Shown: piece by piece, positions 7,155-15,494 of the stretch | How the letters are laid out: every line of letters begins with the position of its first letter | How positions within the stretch are numbered: the stretch's first letter is position 1 | DNA from: SIG607 sp045586405 | Lineage (GTDB): Bacteria > Bacillota > Clostridia > Oscillospirales > Acutalibacteraceae | Reading direction: 5' to 3' | DNA length: 26,642 nucleotides | Assembly (NCBI GenBank): GCA_045586405.1 | Contig: JAZNAG010000025.1 | Location: forward strand, 1 to 26,642 | The notes under the pieces: generated by a model | What the model was told of the DNA's origin: nothing | Seen by the model: only the letters and a program-made list of their open reading frames with translations | Database searches by the model: none | Made by a program: the position numbers and the translations under genes

Positions 7155-8024
7155 TTATACACCGCTTAAATCAAAATCAGGAATATACGACTTTTCTGCG
7201 CTGGAGATTTCCTGAATATACACATTTTTTATATCTTTTTCTATTACGTAATCAAGAACCTTTTGATACTCACGCTTTGTGATTTTACGGTTCAGTTCTT
7301 TAAATTCATACTGACTGACGGGCGTATACTGTGACATAAGGCTTAAATAGGCATTCGGAGTATTATTACTAAACCAGTCAACTACCTTTTTTGCCTCATT
7401 AGTACCCATAGGCAGAATGAGATGGCGAACGATAAGACCCTTTTGCATAATACCGTTATCATTAAATACGGCATTTTCAATTAAATTGTATGCTGTTTTT
7501 ATACTTTTTGAAGCGTATTCAAAATAGTCATCACAAAGGCTGTATTTTAAAGATTTTTCACTGTTTATATACTTTAAGTCAAAAAGGTAAATATCAAAAA
7601 TATTTTGGTCTATTACCTCAGGCAAGTCATAGCCCGAACTATTATAGACAAGCGGAATTCTCGGCTTATATATTTTAAGTGCTTCCTTTATTGCCCATAT
7701 AAAATGGGTAGGATTGACAAAATTTATATTGTGCGCACCTTTATTTTCAAGCTCATTAAAAATTTCGGCAAGACGGGCAGGAGTTATCCTCTTACCCACA
7801 CCTTTATGACTTATGGGCTCATTCTGGCAGTAAACGCATTTTAGTGAGCAACCGCTGAAAAAGACAGTTCCCGAACCACAAGTACCGCTGATGCAAGGCT
7901 CCTCACCAAAATGCAAAGATGCTCTTGCAACAACGGGATAAAGCGGCATTTTACAAAAACCGCCTGTATTTTCATTTTCACTTCTGTTTGCGTTACACCT
8001 TCTCGGGCACATTCTGCACAGCAT
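7155..8024 (-). CDS. Radical SAM protein, PflX / pyruvate-formate-lyase-activase-like (COG1313 type)
   Basis: Contains the radical SAM motif CSLKCVYCQ (Cys59, 63, 66, counting from the start used here), which would bind a [4Fe-4S] cluster and S-adenosylmethionine. An N-terminal Cys cluster (CRMCPRRC) and GGFC are typical of the uncharacterised PflX group. About 290 residues. The partner or substrate is unknown. The first possible ATG (8030) overlaps the exonuclease gene by 38 bases. The second ATG (8024) was preferred because AAGGA lies 5 bases upstream of it, whereas the first ATG directly abuts that site. It is last in the typA-exonuclease-radical SAM operon. No terminator is visible before the rpsU promoter. 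Confidence 0.9.
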   Translation of the reverse strand: MLCRMCPRRCNANRSENENTGGFCKMPLYPVVARASLHFGEEPCISGTCGSGTVFFSGCSLKCVYCQNEPISHKGVGKRITPARLAEIFNELENKGAHNINFVNPTHFIWAIKEALKIYKPRIPLVYNSSGYDLPEVIDQNIFDIYLFDLKYINSEKSLKYSLCDDYFEYASKSIKTAYNLIENAVFNDNGIMQKGLIVRHLILPMGTNEAKKVVDWFSNNTPNAYLSLMSQYTPVSQYEFKELNRKITKREYQKVLDYVIEKDIKNVYIQEISSAEKSYIPDFDLSGV

Positions 8025-8892
8025 TTTCATCCTTCTTCTCTACTGCCTTAATATCCACAATTCTTTTCTTGACAATTAAATCGTCATAGGTCTTTTTAAA
8101 GGAAACTCTGCCGATATACATTCTTTTACAGTCGGTGCATCTGAAATTGGCGGAAAACCAGCCGTTACGGTATTTCCAACCGGTAACGCACTTTGACACC
8201 TTGCCGCATTTATCGCACTTAAATACAAGGTTTTCGGGTTTTATACTGTCATCCTTTATATTTGAGAGAGTATACGATTTAAAGGTAAGACGGCGGAAAA
8301 ATTCAGGATTTGCGGCATCTTTTATATATTTCTGCATTTTGTCGCCGTTATAAAAACGCCTGAGCAGTGCCACAGACAAAAGACAGTCGTCTTTTGCCTG
8401 ATGAAGTTCAAGTCCCTCAGCCGAAATACCAAGCATTACAGCCGCATTGGCAAGAGAAATTTGTGACTGAAATTCATATCCCGCTTCCCGCATTTCATTT
8501 TGAACATAGCTTTGAAGGTCGGCATATTTTTCAATACGAAATTTTGTAGACGGAGTAAGCAGATATTTACAGTTTTCTATAATGGTGTAAAGGTCACTTG
8601 TACTCCAGGTCATAGTAAGGGTGTTCTTCCCTGCCCATTTGTTATAGCGCTCAACCGCTTCGCTCAAAGGAACACCTGCCCGCATCATATCATTGGTAAT
8701 GCCCGTAAGTTCTACAAAGCGCTTTGTAAGCTTTTTAGACAGACGGCTTTTAACAGTTAAGGAAAAAGTATCGATAATCTCACATTTTTCGTTAAGCTTT
8801 ACTGCCCCTATCTGAATTATCTGATTAACAAAACGCTGACTTTTAACGCTGTACGCGCTGTCCCATTCAAGATCAAGTATTATAATATTCAT
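7993..8892 (-). CDS. DEDDh 3'-5' exonuclease with C-terminal Cys-rich domain
   Basis: Residues 1-180 form an RNase T/DnaQ-like exonuclease fold. The catalytic acids are visible: Asp7 and Glu9 (LDLEW), Asp100 (STSD), and His164 with Asp169 (LHQAKDDCLLSVALL), making it a DEDDh enzyme. Residues ~220-265 carry a CDKCGKVSKC...CTDCKR set that probably binds zinc and may contact nucleic acid. It would trim DNA or RNA 3' ends; the substrate is unknown. The start codon shares one base with the typA stop (TAATG), so translation is coupled. The last 38 or so bases also encode the start of the radical SAM gene. Confidence 0.9.
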   Translation of the reverse strand: MNIIILDLEWDSAYSVKSQRFVNQIIQIGAVKLNEKCEIIDTFSLTVKSRLSKKLTKRFVELTGITNDMMRAGVPLSEAVERYNKWAGKNTLTMTWSTSDLYTIIENCKYLLTPSTKFRIEKYADLQSYVQNEMREAGYEFQSQISLANAAVMLGISAEGLELHQAKDDCLLSVALLRRFYNGDKMQKYIKDAANPEFFRRLTFKSYTLSNIKDDSIKPENLVFKCDKCGKVSKCVTGWKYRNGWFSANFRCTDCKRMYIGRVSFKKTYDDLIVKKRIVDIKAVEKKDENAVQNVPEKV

Positions 8893-10712
8893 TACTTTTT
8901 ATTTCTCGATTCTGCTTTCATTCTCAGTTCTTTATTTAAAATTCTCTTTCGAAGTCTTATATTATTTGGTGTAATTTCAACAAGCTCGTCATTCTTTATA
9001 AATTCAAGCGACTGTTCAAGGCTCATAATTGAAGGAGGTACAAGACGCAAAGCATCATCGCTGCCGGAAGCTCTGGTATTGGTAAGTTGCTTTTTCTTGC
9101 AGACATTACATACGATATCCTCATTTTTGGGATTTTCGCCGACTATCATACCCTCATAAACCGGAACACCGGGGCCGATAAAGAGTCTGCCTCTGCTTTG
9201 GGTATTAAAAAGACCGTAACCCGTAGATTCGCCGTCCTCGTGAACAATAATAGAGCCTGTATTTCTCTGTTCAATATCGCCCTTATATTCTTCATAGCTT
9301 GAGAAAACGTGGCTCATAATTCCGTTACCGTTTGTATCGGTCATAAACTGACTTCTGTAACCCAGAAGACCGCGGGACGGAATAAGGAATTCAAGGTGTG
9401 AAGAACCACCCTCTCTGGTACCCATATTTTTTATTTCGGCTTTTCGTGAGCCAAGCCTTTCCATAACGGCGCCCACGTATTCTTCAGGCACCTCTATCAT
9501 CAAAAGTTCAATAGGCTCAAGCAGTACGCCGTTTTCTCTTTTGTAAATAACCTCAGGAGGTGATACCTGAAATTCATAGCCCTGACGGCGCATAGTTTCA
9601 ATAAGAATAGAAAGGTGAAGTTCTCCTCTTCCCGAAACCTTAAAGGTATCGGCAGAATCGGTTTCCTCTACCCTTAAACTTACATTGGTTTCCACCTCTT
9701 TAAAAAGACGGTCACGCAGATTTCTTGATGTGACAAACTTACCGTCTTTACCCGCAAAGGGTGAATTATTTACCATAAAATTCATAGAAAGCGTAGGCTC
9801 GTCTATTTTTACAAAGGGCAAAGGTTCAATACAAGAAGGCGCACAGGCGGTTTCTCCTATGTTAAGAGAAGAAAGACCTGCAACCTGAATAAGATTACCG
9901 GCAGAAGCGCTTTCCACCTCAATGCGTTTAAGTCCCTCTATCATAAAGAGTTTTGCAATTTTAACATTAGAGGTTGTGCCGTCTCTGTGGCAAAGCACAA
10001 GGTTTTCACCGCTTTTAACGGTACCTCTCTGAACTCTGCCAACACCTATTCTGCCAAGATACTCGTCATATTCAATATTAGAAAACAGTATCTGAAGCGG
10101 TCCGTTAACATCAGCCTCAGGCGCATCAATTTCTTTAACTATTGTATCAAAAAGGGGCTTTAAATTTTCGCCCGGTGTTTCGTCAAAGGAAGCATAGCCG
10201 TCTCTGCCCGAAGCATAAACAACGGGAAATTCTATCTGCTCATCATCAGCACCAAGTTCAATAAATAGGTCAAGCACTTCGTCTACAACCTCGGCAGGTC
10301 TTGCCATAGGTCTGTCAATTTTATTAACAACAACTATTGCTTTCTTGCCCAGCGCCAAGGCTTTTTTTAGCACAAATCTGGTCTGAGGCATACAGCCCTC
10401 AAAAGCGTCTACAAGAAGTAAAACACCGTCTACCATCATCAGAATACGCTCAACCTCACCGCCGAAATCAGCATGTCCGGGGGTGTCAACAATATTTATT
10501 CTGATACCGTTATAATCAACGCTCGTGGTTTTTGAAAGTATAGTTATGCCTCTCTCTCTTTCAAGGTCGTTTGAGTCCATAACCCTTTCATCTACCTGCT
10601 CATTGCTTCTGAAGGTACCGCTTTGTTTTAAGAGCTGGTCAACCAGTGTTGTTTTACCGTGGTCAACGTGCGCAATTATAGCGATGTTACGTAAATTTTC
10701 AATTTTCGCCAT
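8892..10712 (-). CDS. typA: Ribosome-associated translational GTPase TypA/BipA
   Basis: A 606-residue translation-factor GTPase that binds ribosomes and assists 50S assembly, especially under stress or cold. GTPase motifs are G1 AHVDHGKTTL, G2 RERGITI, G3 DTPGHADFGGEVER and G4 NKIDRP. Domains resembling EF-G III and V follow (GRGELHLSILIETMRRQGYEFQVSPP). The C-terminal BipA-specific domain is complete (LEFLIPSRGLLGYRSQFMTDT, then the basic end). Length matches the family. Its start is preceded by AAGGAAG. It heads an operon with the exonuclease and radical SAM genes. Confidence 0.98.
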   Translation of the reverse strand: MAKIENLRNIAIIAHVDHGKTTLVDQLLKQSGTFRSNEQVDERVMDSNDLERERGITILSKTTSVDYNGIRINIVDTPGHADFGGEVERILMMVDGVLLLVDAFEGCMPQTRFVLKKALALGKKAIVVVNKIDRPMARPAEVVDEVLDLFIELGADDEQIEFPVVYASGRDGYASFDETPGENLKPLFDTIVKEIDAPEADVNGPLQILFSNIEYDEYLGRIGVGRVQRGTVKSGENLVLCHRDGTTSNVKIAKLFMIEGLKRIEVESASAGNLIQVAGLSSLNIGETACAPSCIEPLPFVKIDEPTLSMNFMVNNSPFAGKDGKFVTSRNLRDRLFKEVETNVSLRVEETDSADTFKVSGRGELHLSILIETMRRQGYEFQVSPPEVIYKRENGVLLEPIELLMIEVPEEYVGAVMERLGSRKAEIKNMGTREGGSSHLEFLIPSRGLLGYRSQFMTDTNGNGIMSHVFSSYEEYKGDIEQRNTGSIIVHEDGESTGYGLFNTQSRGRLFIGPGVPVYEGMIVGENPKNEDIVCNVCKKKQLTNTRASGSDDALRLVPPSIMSLEQSLEFIKNDELVEITPNNIRLRKRILNKELRMKAESRNKK

Positions 10713-10745
10713 TATAAGACTTCCTTTTTATAAAATAACTAAAAT

Positions 10746-10773
10746 ATTATAACATATCTTATCTAAAAGTCAA
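10746..10773 (-). promoter_or_regulatory. Promoter of typA operon
   Basis: On the minus strand, TTGACT (10768-10773) and TATAAT (10746-10751) are separated by 16 bases. The -35 box directly abuts the stop codon of the upstream dehydrogenase gene, so typA is an independent unit within tight packing. Confidence 0.75.
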
Positions 10774-11721
10774 TTATGGAAGGGTGTTTATAGGCTCACC
10801 TTTCAAATAACATTCAAGGTTTTTAGCAACAATATCCACAAGTCTTTTTCGTGTTTCCAAGCTTGCCCAGGCAATGTGAGGAGTAATAATACAGTTTTCA
10901 ATATTTAAAAGCGGACAGTTTTCATCCATAGGCTCACTTCTTAAAACGTCAAGACCCGCACCAAGAAGTTTACCGCTAATTAGTGCATCTCTTAAAGCAA
11001 ACTCGTCAACAAGACCGCCCCTTGCGGTGTTTATAAATACACTGCCCTGCTTCATTTTAGCAAAGGTTTCTTTATTCATAATGGTATCCGACTCTTTATT
11101 CAAAGGACAGTGAAGTGATACAATATCCGAGTTTTCAAGTAACTCTTCAAAAGAGACCTGAACAACACCGTCAACATCTTTTTTACTGCGGTTATAAGCA
11201 ATAACTTTCATCTTGAAAGCAAGTGCAATTTCAGTCACCCTTTTGCCTATACTTCCAAGTCCTACTATACCAAGGGTTTTACCGCTAAGTTCAAAAACAG
11301 GTATGGGAAAATATGAAAAGGTTCTGCTTTTAATCCAGTCCCCTTCTTTTACGGTCTTATTGTAATCACAGGTTCGGGAAAGTATTTCAAGAATCAGCGC
11401 AAAGGTATGTTGCGCTACCGCTTCGGTGGAATACCCCGGCACATTACATACGGTAATGTTATTTTCCTTTGTATATTCAAGGTCAACATTGTTAAATCCA
11501 GTTGCAAAAAGCCCTATAAATTTAAGTTTTTCGGCGGTGCACAAAACCTCTTTTGTCATTGGGGTTTTATTGCAGAGCACAATGTCGGCATCCTTAATAC
11601 GTTCAGCGGTTTCATCGGGTGTGCTTAAATCGAAAATTTCAAGATTTCCAAACTTTTTAAAAACATCAAAAGATAAATCTCCGCCCGTTACGGTACTTGC
11701 ATCAGTAATTACAATTTTCAT
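10774..11721 (-). CDS. D-2-hydroxyacid dehydrogenase, glycerate dehydrogenase/hydroxypyruvate reductase-like
   Basis: An NAD(P)-dependent dehydrogenase of 315 residues that interconverts a 2-keto acid and the D-2-hydroxy acid. The Rossmann motif is GLGSIGKRV. The catalytic triad is suggested by INTARGGLVDE (Arg), a Glu near RSEPMDENCPLL, and HIAWAS (His). HIAWAS is the variant typical of glycerate dehydrogenases rather than D-lactate dehydrogenase or SerA. There is no ACT domain, so it is not the regulated SerA form. It is monocistronic, with its own promoter and AGGAG site. Confidence 0.92.
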   Translation of the reverse strand: MKIVITDASTVTGGDLSFDVFKKFGNLEIFDLSTPDETAERIKDADIVLCNKTPMTKEVLCTAEKLKFIGLFATGFNNVDLEYTKENNITVCNVPGYSTEAVAQHTFALILEILSRTCDYNKTVKEGDWIKSRTFSYFPIPVFELSGKTLGIVGLGSIGKRVTEIALAFKMKVIAYNRSKKDVDGVVQVSFEELLENSDIVSLHCPLNKESDTIMNKETFAKMKQGSVFINTARGGLVDEFALRDALISGKLLGAGLDVLRSEPMDENCPLLNIENCIITPHIAWASLETRKRLVDIVAKNLECYLKGEPINTLP

Positions 11722-11749
11722 AAAATTCTCCTAAATTGTTCTTATCTTG

Positions 11750-11778
11750 ATTTTATACCCATAAGCCTTTTGTGTCAA
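11750..11778 (-). promoter_or_regulatory. Promoter of the D-2-hydroxyacid dehydrogenase gene
   Basis: On the minus strand, TTGACA (11773-11778) and TAAAAT (11750-11755) are 17 bases apart, about 30 bases before the ATG. It lies between the terminator at 11782-11812 and the gene. Confidence 0.75.
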
Positions 11779-11781
11779 CAA

Positions 11782-11812
11782 AATTAAAAGCACCCAAAGG
11801 GTGCTTTTAATT
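11782..11812. terminator. Perfect palindromic terminator at the end of the sugar locus
   Basis: A 14-bp perfect stem (ending GCACCC / GGGTGC) with a 3-base loop is flanked by A and T runs on both sides. It could terminate in either direction, but only the minus-strand gene at 11811 feeds into it. Its outer arm overlaps the last two bases of that gene's stop codon. Confidence 0.85.
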
Positions 11813-13919
11813 ATTTTTCATGTTCCATAAGAAAATAAATTTTACCGTTTATATGTTCGCCCAAAAGATATTCGCCGTAAACCTCATCATAAACCTTTTT
11901 AAAGCGTGTATCAAAATTTTGTATAGGTCCTACATTTAAACACACATTCATATCGCAGTTTTTTTCAGAAAAAAGCCGTACTGTTGCATCTTTCAAACCG
12001 TTTACACAAATTACACGTCTGTATCGGGCATTACCGTTGTGTGTTTCACGGCAGGATACAACTCCGTCTGTCTGTTCCACAAAAACACGGCACTCTCTTT
12101 GTTCACCGCGAGAAAAACGATAGGTTGAACAGCCGTCAATAATTTCTGTTTCACAACCGCAAAGAACAGGGGCACCGAAAGGAAACTTAAAGTTTGCAGA
12201 TGTTGTTGTATTACAGTTATAAGCCGAGAAAAGCAAAGCATTATCGTATCTTGAAATAGCTAATGTGGGCGGTTTTACACCCTCAACCTTTTTGGTAAAG
12301 GTAATAGCATAGCCAAATGTTGCAAGTGCTTCTCTTAATTTGTCCGCACTGTCACTTATGCATACCTTAACAAAGCCGCATTTATCCGAAATACTGTCAA
12401 GTTTATCTTTGCTGCCGTAAACAATTACACCTATACCCTGCTCTGACAGTTTTATCAGTTTATCAAGCACCTCTTTGGTTTCGGGTACGGGTGACAGCAT
12501 AACGCTCTTTTTGTATGTACCCAAATCGGTTTTTATAAAGTTATCGGTTGATACAACACAGCAAAGCGGAAAACCGTCATTTATCGCGCCGCATATAAAC
12601 CTATCGCCCAGATTCATTTCCTCAAGAAGTTTTGCATCATTTGACGTAGTATATTCTCTCATAGGATACACCCAAACAATAGGTGCAGGTTCATCGGCAG
12701 AGTTCTTTTCTGCTTTTAATAAATGAGGCAAAGGCTCATTTACACACTGGTCGGGCATATCGCCATAGGAATTATCAATAGTTAAAATGTTCAGCGAATT
12801 TGCCGCTTCCACCTTACCATTTGCATTTATACGGGTAATTGCCATAGGTAAATAGATGTCACAGGGTGCGCCGTCGTAGCGGTCATACCAAGGCGAATTT
12901 ATCCACCACGGATCGTGAATATAGTATCTGAAAGGAAATCTGTCGCTTGGCAGTTCGCAGACTCTTGTCATGTGTCCCATAATTTCAAGTCCGTAGTTAT
13001 CGTTAAGAGCCGCCCAAGGTGAATTTGGCGGAGCAACTATATCAAGGTCTGCATTATAAATGTCATAAAGGGGTACGCCGTCACTTGCATAGTCAATACC
13101 CACTGAATTATTAGTACCTCTTGTTTCAATGGGAAATGAACATTCGTTTCTGAACAGTTTCCAGAACTCAAACACCTTTTCCTTTGTTTTGGAAAGCTTT
13201 TCGGGATAATATTTTTCACCGTCAAATATTTTACCTGTAAAACTCCAAGGGCAGTCACTAAAGCCCAGTCCGTTTGAAAGCCATAAATAATCAAAGCCCA
13301 TATCCTTTAAAAAGATTTGAGACTGTTTGCCTAAAAATGTACCAAAAGGTGTACCTTCGGGTATTCCGTTTTTATATGCAGCATAGGTGCGATCATCGGC
13401 ATTAAGTTTTGCGGTAGCATCAACAAAGCCGAATTCGCTGAATTTATATCCACTGCATATTTCGGTATGGCGCTTATATTTAAAATCAGATATAGCAAAC
13501 TCAGGACCTATATCAAAGGTTTCACCAACCCTTATGTTAGCCTTTGGGAAAGCCTTTTTGCCCTCTTCTTTCAAATAGGAAATAATTTTTTTAAGAATAC
13601 CATAGGTCATTACAGGCGCATTGCTGATATAGTCCTGTCTGTATTTATGTAATGATGTTTCAAGTGGCTCGTCACTTGGAAGATTTGGCCTATTCGCAGT
13701 ACCAACGAAACGGCACCACTCAAAACTGTCTTCAAGGTCGCCTCTGTAATCCGCAATTTCACTGCCGTCACCAACCCACATCATAACGGCAATATTTTCT
13801 CTGTCTTTAAGCAAAGGATACCACTGCCTGAATACCTTTGAACACACACTACTGATATAATCGTCATCTGTTTTTTTAAAGGGCTTTAAGCTCATTTCCA
13901 GAGTAACATAATCAAACAT
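11811..13919 (-). CDS. Unrecognised 702-residue protein, possible glycoside hydrolase
   Basis: I do not recognise the family. The protein starts MFDYVTLEMSLKPFK without a signal peptide, so it is probably cytoplasmic. The first ~400 residues are rich in Trp, Tyr and acidic residues, as in a TIM-barrel sugar enzyme. Candidate acids are Glu133 and Glu140 in GETFDIGPEFA, and there is a conserved-looking HDPWWINSPWYDRYDG stretch. Residues ~470-550 alternate strands and helices (VLDKLIKLSEQGIGVIVYGS), resembling the GATase-like middle domain of beta-galactosidase-type hydrolases. A beta-rich C-terminus follows. The ATG directly abuts the stop of the isomerase-like gene, so both are one operon facing an AraC regulator. 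A role in releasing or processing a sugar that the isomerase then converts is an inference. Confidence 0.8.
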   Translation of the reverse strand: MFDYVTLEMSLKPFKKTDDDYISSVCSKVFRQWYPLLKDRENIAVMMWVGDGSEIADYRGDLEDSFEWCRFVGTANRPNLPSDEPLETSLHKYRQDYISNAPVMTYGILKKIISYLKEEGKKAFPKANIRVGETFDIGPEFAISDFKYKRHTEICSGYKFSEFGFVDATAKLNADDRTYAAYKNGIPEGTPFGTFLGKQSQIFLKDMGFDYLWLSNGLGFSDCPWSFTGKIFDGEKYYPEKLSKTKEKVFEFWKLFRNECSFPIETRGTNNSVGIDYASDGVPLYDIYNADLDIVAPPNSPWAALNDNYGLEIMGHMTRVCELPSDRFPFRYYIHDPWWINSPWYDRYDGAPCDIYLPMAITRINANGKVEAANSLNILTIDNSYGDMPDQCVNEPLPHLLKAEKNSADEPAPIVWVYPMREYTTSNDAKLLEEMNLGDRFICGAINDGFPLCCVVSTDNFIKTDLGTYKKSVMLSPVPETKEVLDKLIKLSEQGIGVIVYGSKDKLDSISDKCGFVKVCISDSADKLREALATFGYAITFTKKVEGVKPPTLAISRYDNALLFSAYNCNTTTSANFKFPFGAPVLCGCETEIIDGCSTYRFSRGEQRECRVFVEQTDGVVSCRETHNGNARYRRVICVNGLKDATVRLFSEKNCDMNVCLNVGPIQNFDTRFKKVYDEVYGEYLLGEHINGKIYFLMEHEK

Positions 13920-15347
13920 TTATTTCACCTCAATAAGTTCAATGCCGCTGATTTTTGAAAATTTGCGCAAGGTTTCAATATGATGTCCCGTACCAATAGC
14001 AAGGTGATGTGTAGGGCCTGCCTCGCACCAACGGGCAAGGAAATCGCAAACCGGAGTATTAAAACTTACCCTTGTATTTGTATTACCTGTTTGAGGAATA
14101 TCCCCCTCTATTGACTCGCCCTGTGCCGCAATCATACGGAACTTGCCGTTGCGGTCGACATTTATGCTAAGCACGGTAACAGGACCCGATTTAAGCGAAA
14201 ATTCAACACCGATACCGCTTCCCGATTTACCGTGATACTTTTTGAGTTTTCTAAGTCTTGGTTTTCCTACGGCAATAGTGGTATTGTGAGGTCCGTCGTG
14301 ACCGATAAGCACAACATCATCGCAAACATCAAAGGGATGAATTTCCGCAAATGAGCCACCTCCGCCGATATTCTTCATAATAAGCATTGCGGCAGCTGTT
14401 TTAAGGTCAGCTTCCCCCGCAAGCGGAATTCCCGAAGATGTAAGCAAGGTATTGCCTATAATAAGGTTAGCCGCCAACTGCTCATACGGATTATTGGGCT
14501 CACTTTTATAATAATAAGCAAGGGCGGTAAGTTTATTGTTATTAACAAGCTTTTTAAGAGCAACCGACTGTCTTGCCGAGTATTCAAGGTCGCTATCCTT
14601 AACATAATCGGTAAGCGGATCAATAGAAGGGTCGCAAATTTCAAACTTTTCTTTTATTTCACTTATCTGCTCTGCAATTTCGCTGTCTTTTACAGAGTCT
14701 GAAAGTCGTGCCAGTTCGCACATTTCGAGCATTTTCACGTGGGCACCGAAAGCGGCGGTATAGGCGGTAGGATCAGTGTGCATATCGTACATACCCTCAT
14801 AGGTATGACCAAGATAACCGATAGTTTCATATTTAAAACCTGCCATAGCCGAAGCGGCATCTACCCATTCATCCACTTCTTTTTTAATATAATCTTTTTG
14901 TGAAGCGGCTGCAACTATGCAGGACGGTATTTTTTTACCCAAACGCTCATAAACGCCTGCAATTTCGGGCATAGCACAAACATCGTCATTTACAAGTTGC
15001 ATATATGTGGTTGTATGAGAATAGTCAAGATGTTCAAGTGGCTGTATGCCCACAAGCACCTGAGGAATCTCAAGATATCTTGCAAAAGGTACGCAAACCG
15101 AAGACGGAACATAGGTTGATAAAATTACAAAAAGTAAATCAATGTCTTGTTTTTTAAGGCTTTTTACCGCCTCAAAAGCATCATCAACACAGTCAATATA
15201 ACCTGTGTCAATTATTTCGCATTTTTCTTTATTTATATATGCTTTAAACTGTTCAGCCTTTTCCATCAGTTCTGCTCGCAGTCCCTCAAACTGTTCAAAG
15301 TAAATATAATGGCCAAGGGTTGCCACAGCAATTTTGGTTTTCTTCAT
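13920..15347 (-). CDS. L-arabinose isomerase-like ketol isomerase
   Basis: A 475-residue relative of L-arabinose isomerase and L-fucose isomerase, metal-dependent aldose-ketose isomerases. All four expected metal/catalytic residues are present: Glu312 (AGEADLKTAA), Glu335 (GGSFAEIHPFD), His350 (LIGHDGPH) and His447/448 (GPTHHLAIGTGHH). Spacing agrees with E. coli AraA (Glu306, Glu333, His350, His450, known from the literature). The surrounding sequence is far from classical AraA (GPTHHLAIG instead of the usual GGAHH context), so the sugar is probably not plain L-arabinose. The start at 15347 has an AAGGAGG site; a longer frame to 15434 has none and runs through the promoter. Confidence 0.88.
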   Translation of the reverse strand: MKKTKIAVATLGHYIYFEQFEGLRAELMEKAEQFKAYINKEKCEIIDTGYIDCVDDAFEAVKSLKKQDIDLLFVILSTYVPSSVCVPFARYLEIPQVLVGIQPLEHLDYSHTTTYMQLVNDDVCAMPEIAGVYERLGKKIPSCIVAAASQKDYIKKEVDEWVDAASAMAGFKYETIGYLGHTYEGMYDMHTDPTAYTAAFGAHVKMLEMCELARLSDSVKDSEIAEQISEIKEKFEICDPSIDPLTDYVKDSDLEYSARQSVALKKLVNNNKLTALAYYYKSEPNNPYEQLAANLIIGNTLLTSSGIPLAGEADLKTAAAMLIMKNIGGGGSFAEIHPFDVCDDVVLIGHDGPHNTTIAVGKPRLRKLKKYHGKSGSGIGVEFSLKSGPVTVLSINVDRNGKFRMIAAQGESIEGDIPQTGNTNTRVSFNTPVCDFLARWCEAGPTHHLAIGTGHHIETLRKFSKISGIELIEVK

Positions 15348-15369
15348 AACATTGCCTCCTTTTTTGCAT

Positions 15370-15398
15370 ATAATAGCACAAAAGTAACCATAAAACAA
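15370..15398 (-). promoter_or_regulatory. Promoter of the isomerase-like operon
   Basis: On the minus strand, TTGTTT (15393-15398) and TATTAT (15370-15375) are 17 bases apart and about 22 bases before the ATG. The weak -35 and its overlap with an inverted repeat suit an activator-dependent promoter. Confidence 0.6.
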
Positions 15399-15434
15399 TG
15401 GACAATAAGGGCATTTATGGTATTTTCTGTCCAT
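15387..15434. promoter_or_regulatory. Nested inverted repeats, likely operator of the AraC-family regulator
   Basis: Two interleaved inverted repeats lie between the divergent genes: ACCATAAA (15387-15394) with TTTATGGT (15414-15421), and ATGGACA (15398-15404) with TGTCCAT (15428-15434). They cover the -35 of the isomerase promoter and lie just upstream of the araC-type promoter. This is where an AraC-type dimer would be expected to act on both genes. Confidence 0.6.
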
Positions 15435-15441
15435 AATTTTC

Positions 15442-15470
15442 TTGACACCCGTGCATTACAGCTTTATACT
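15442..15470 (+). promoter_or_regulatory. Promoter of the AraC-family regulator gene
   Basis: Perfect TTGACA (15442-15447) and TATACT (15465-15470) with a 17-base spacer, about 25 bases before the ATG at 15495. Confidence 0.85.
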
Positions 15471-15494
15471 TAAAGTATTGAAAGAGGGATAATT

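Noticed and set aside
13037..13294. Other-frame reading frames inside the 702-residue gene
   Set aside because: They are shadows within a long continuous gene and have no independent start signals.
13920..15434. Longer start for the isomerase-like gene
   Set aside because: The extra 29 codons cover the promoter and operator region; AAGGAGG marks the ATG at 15347.
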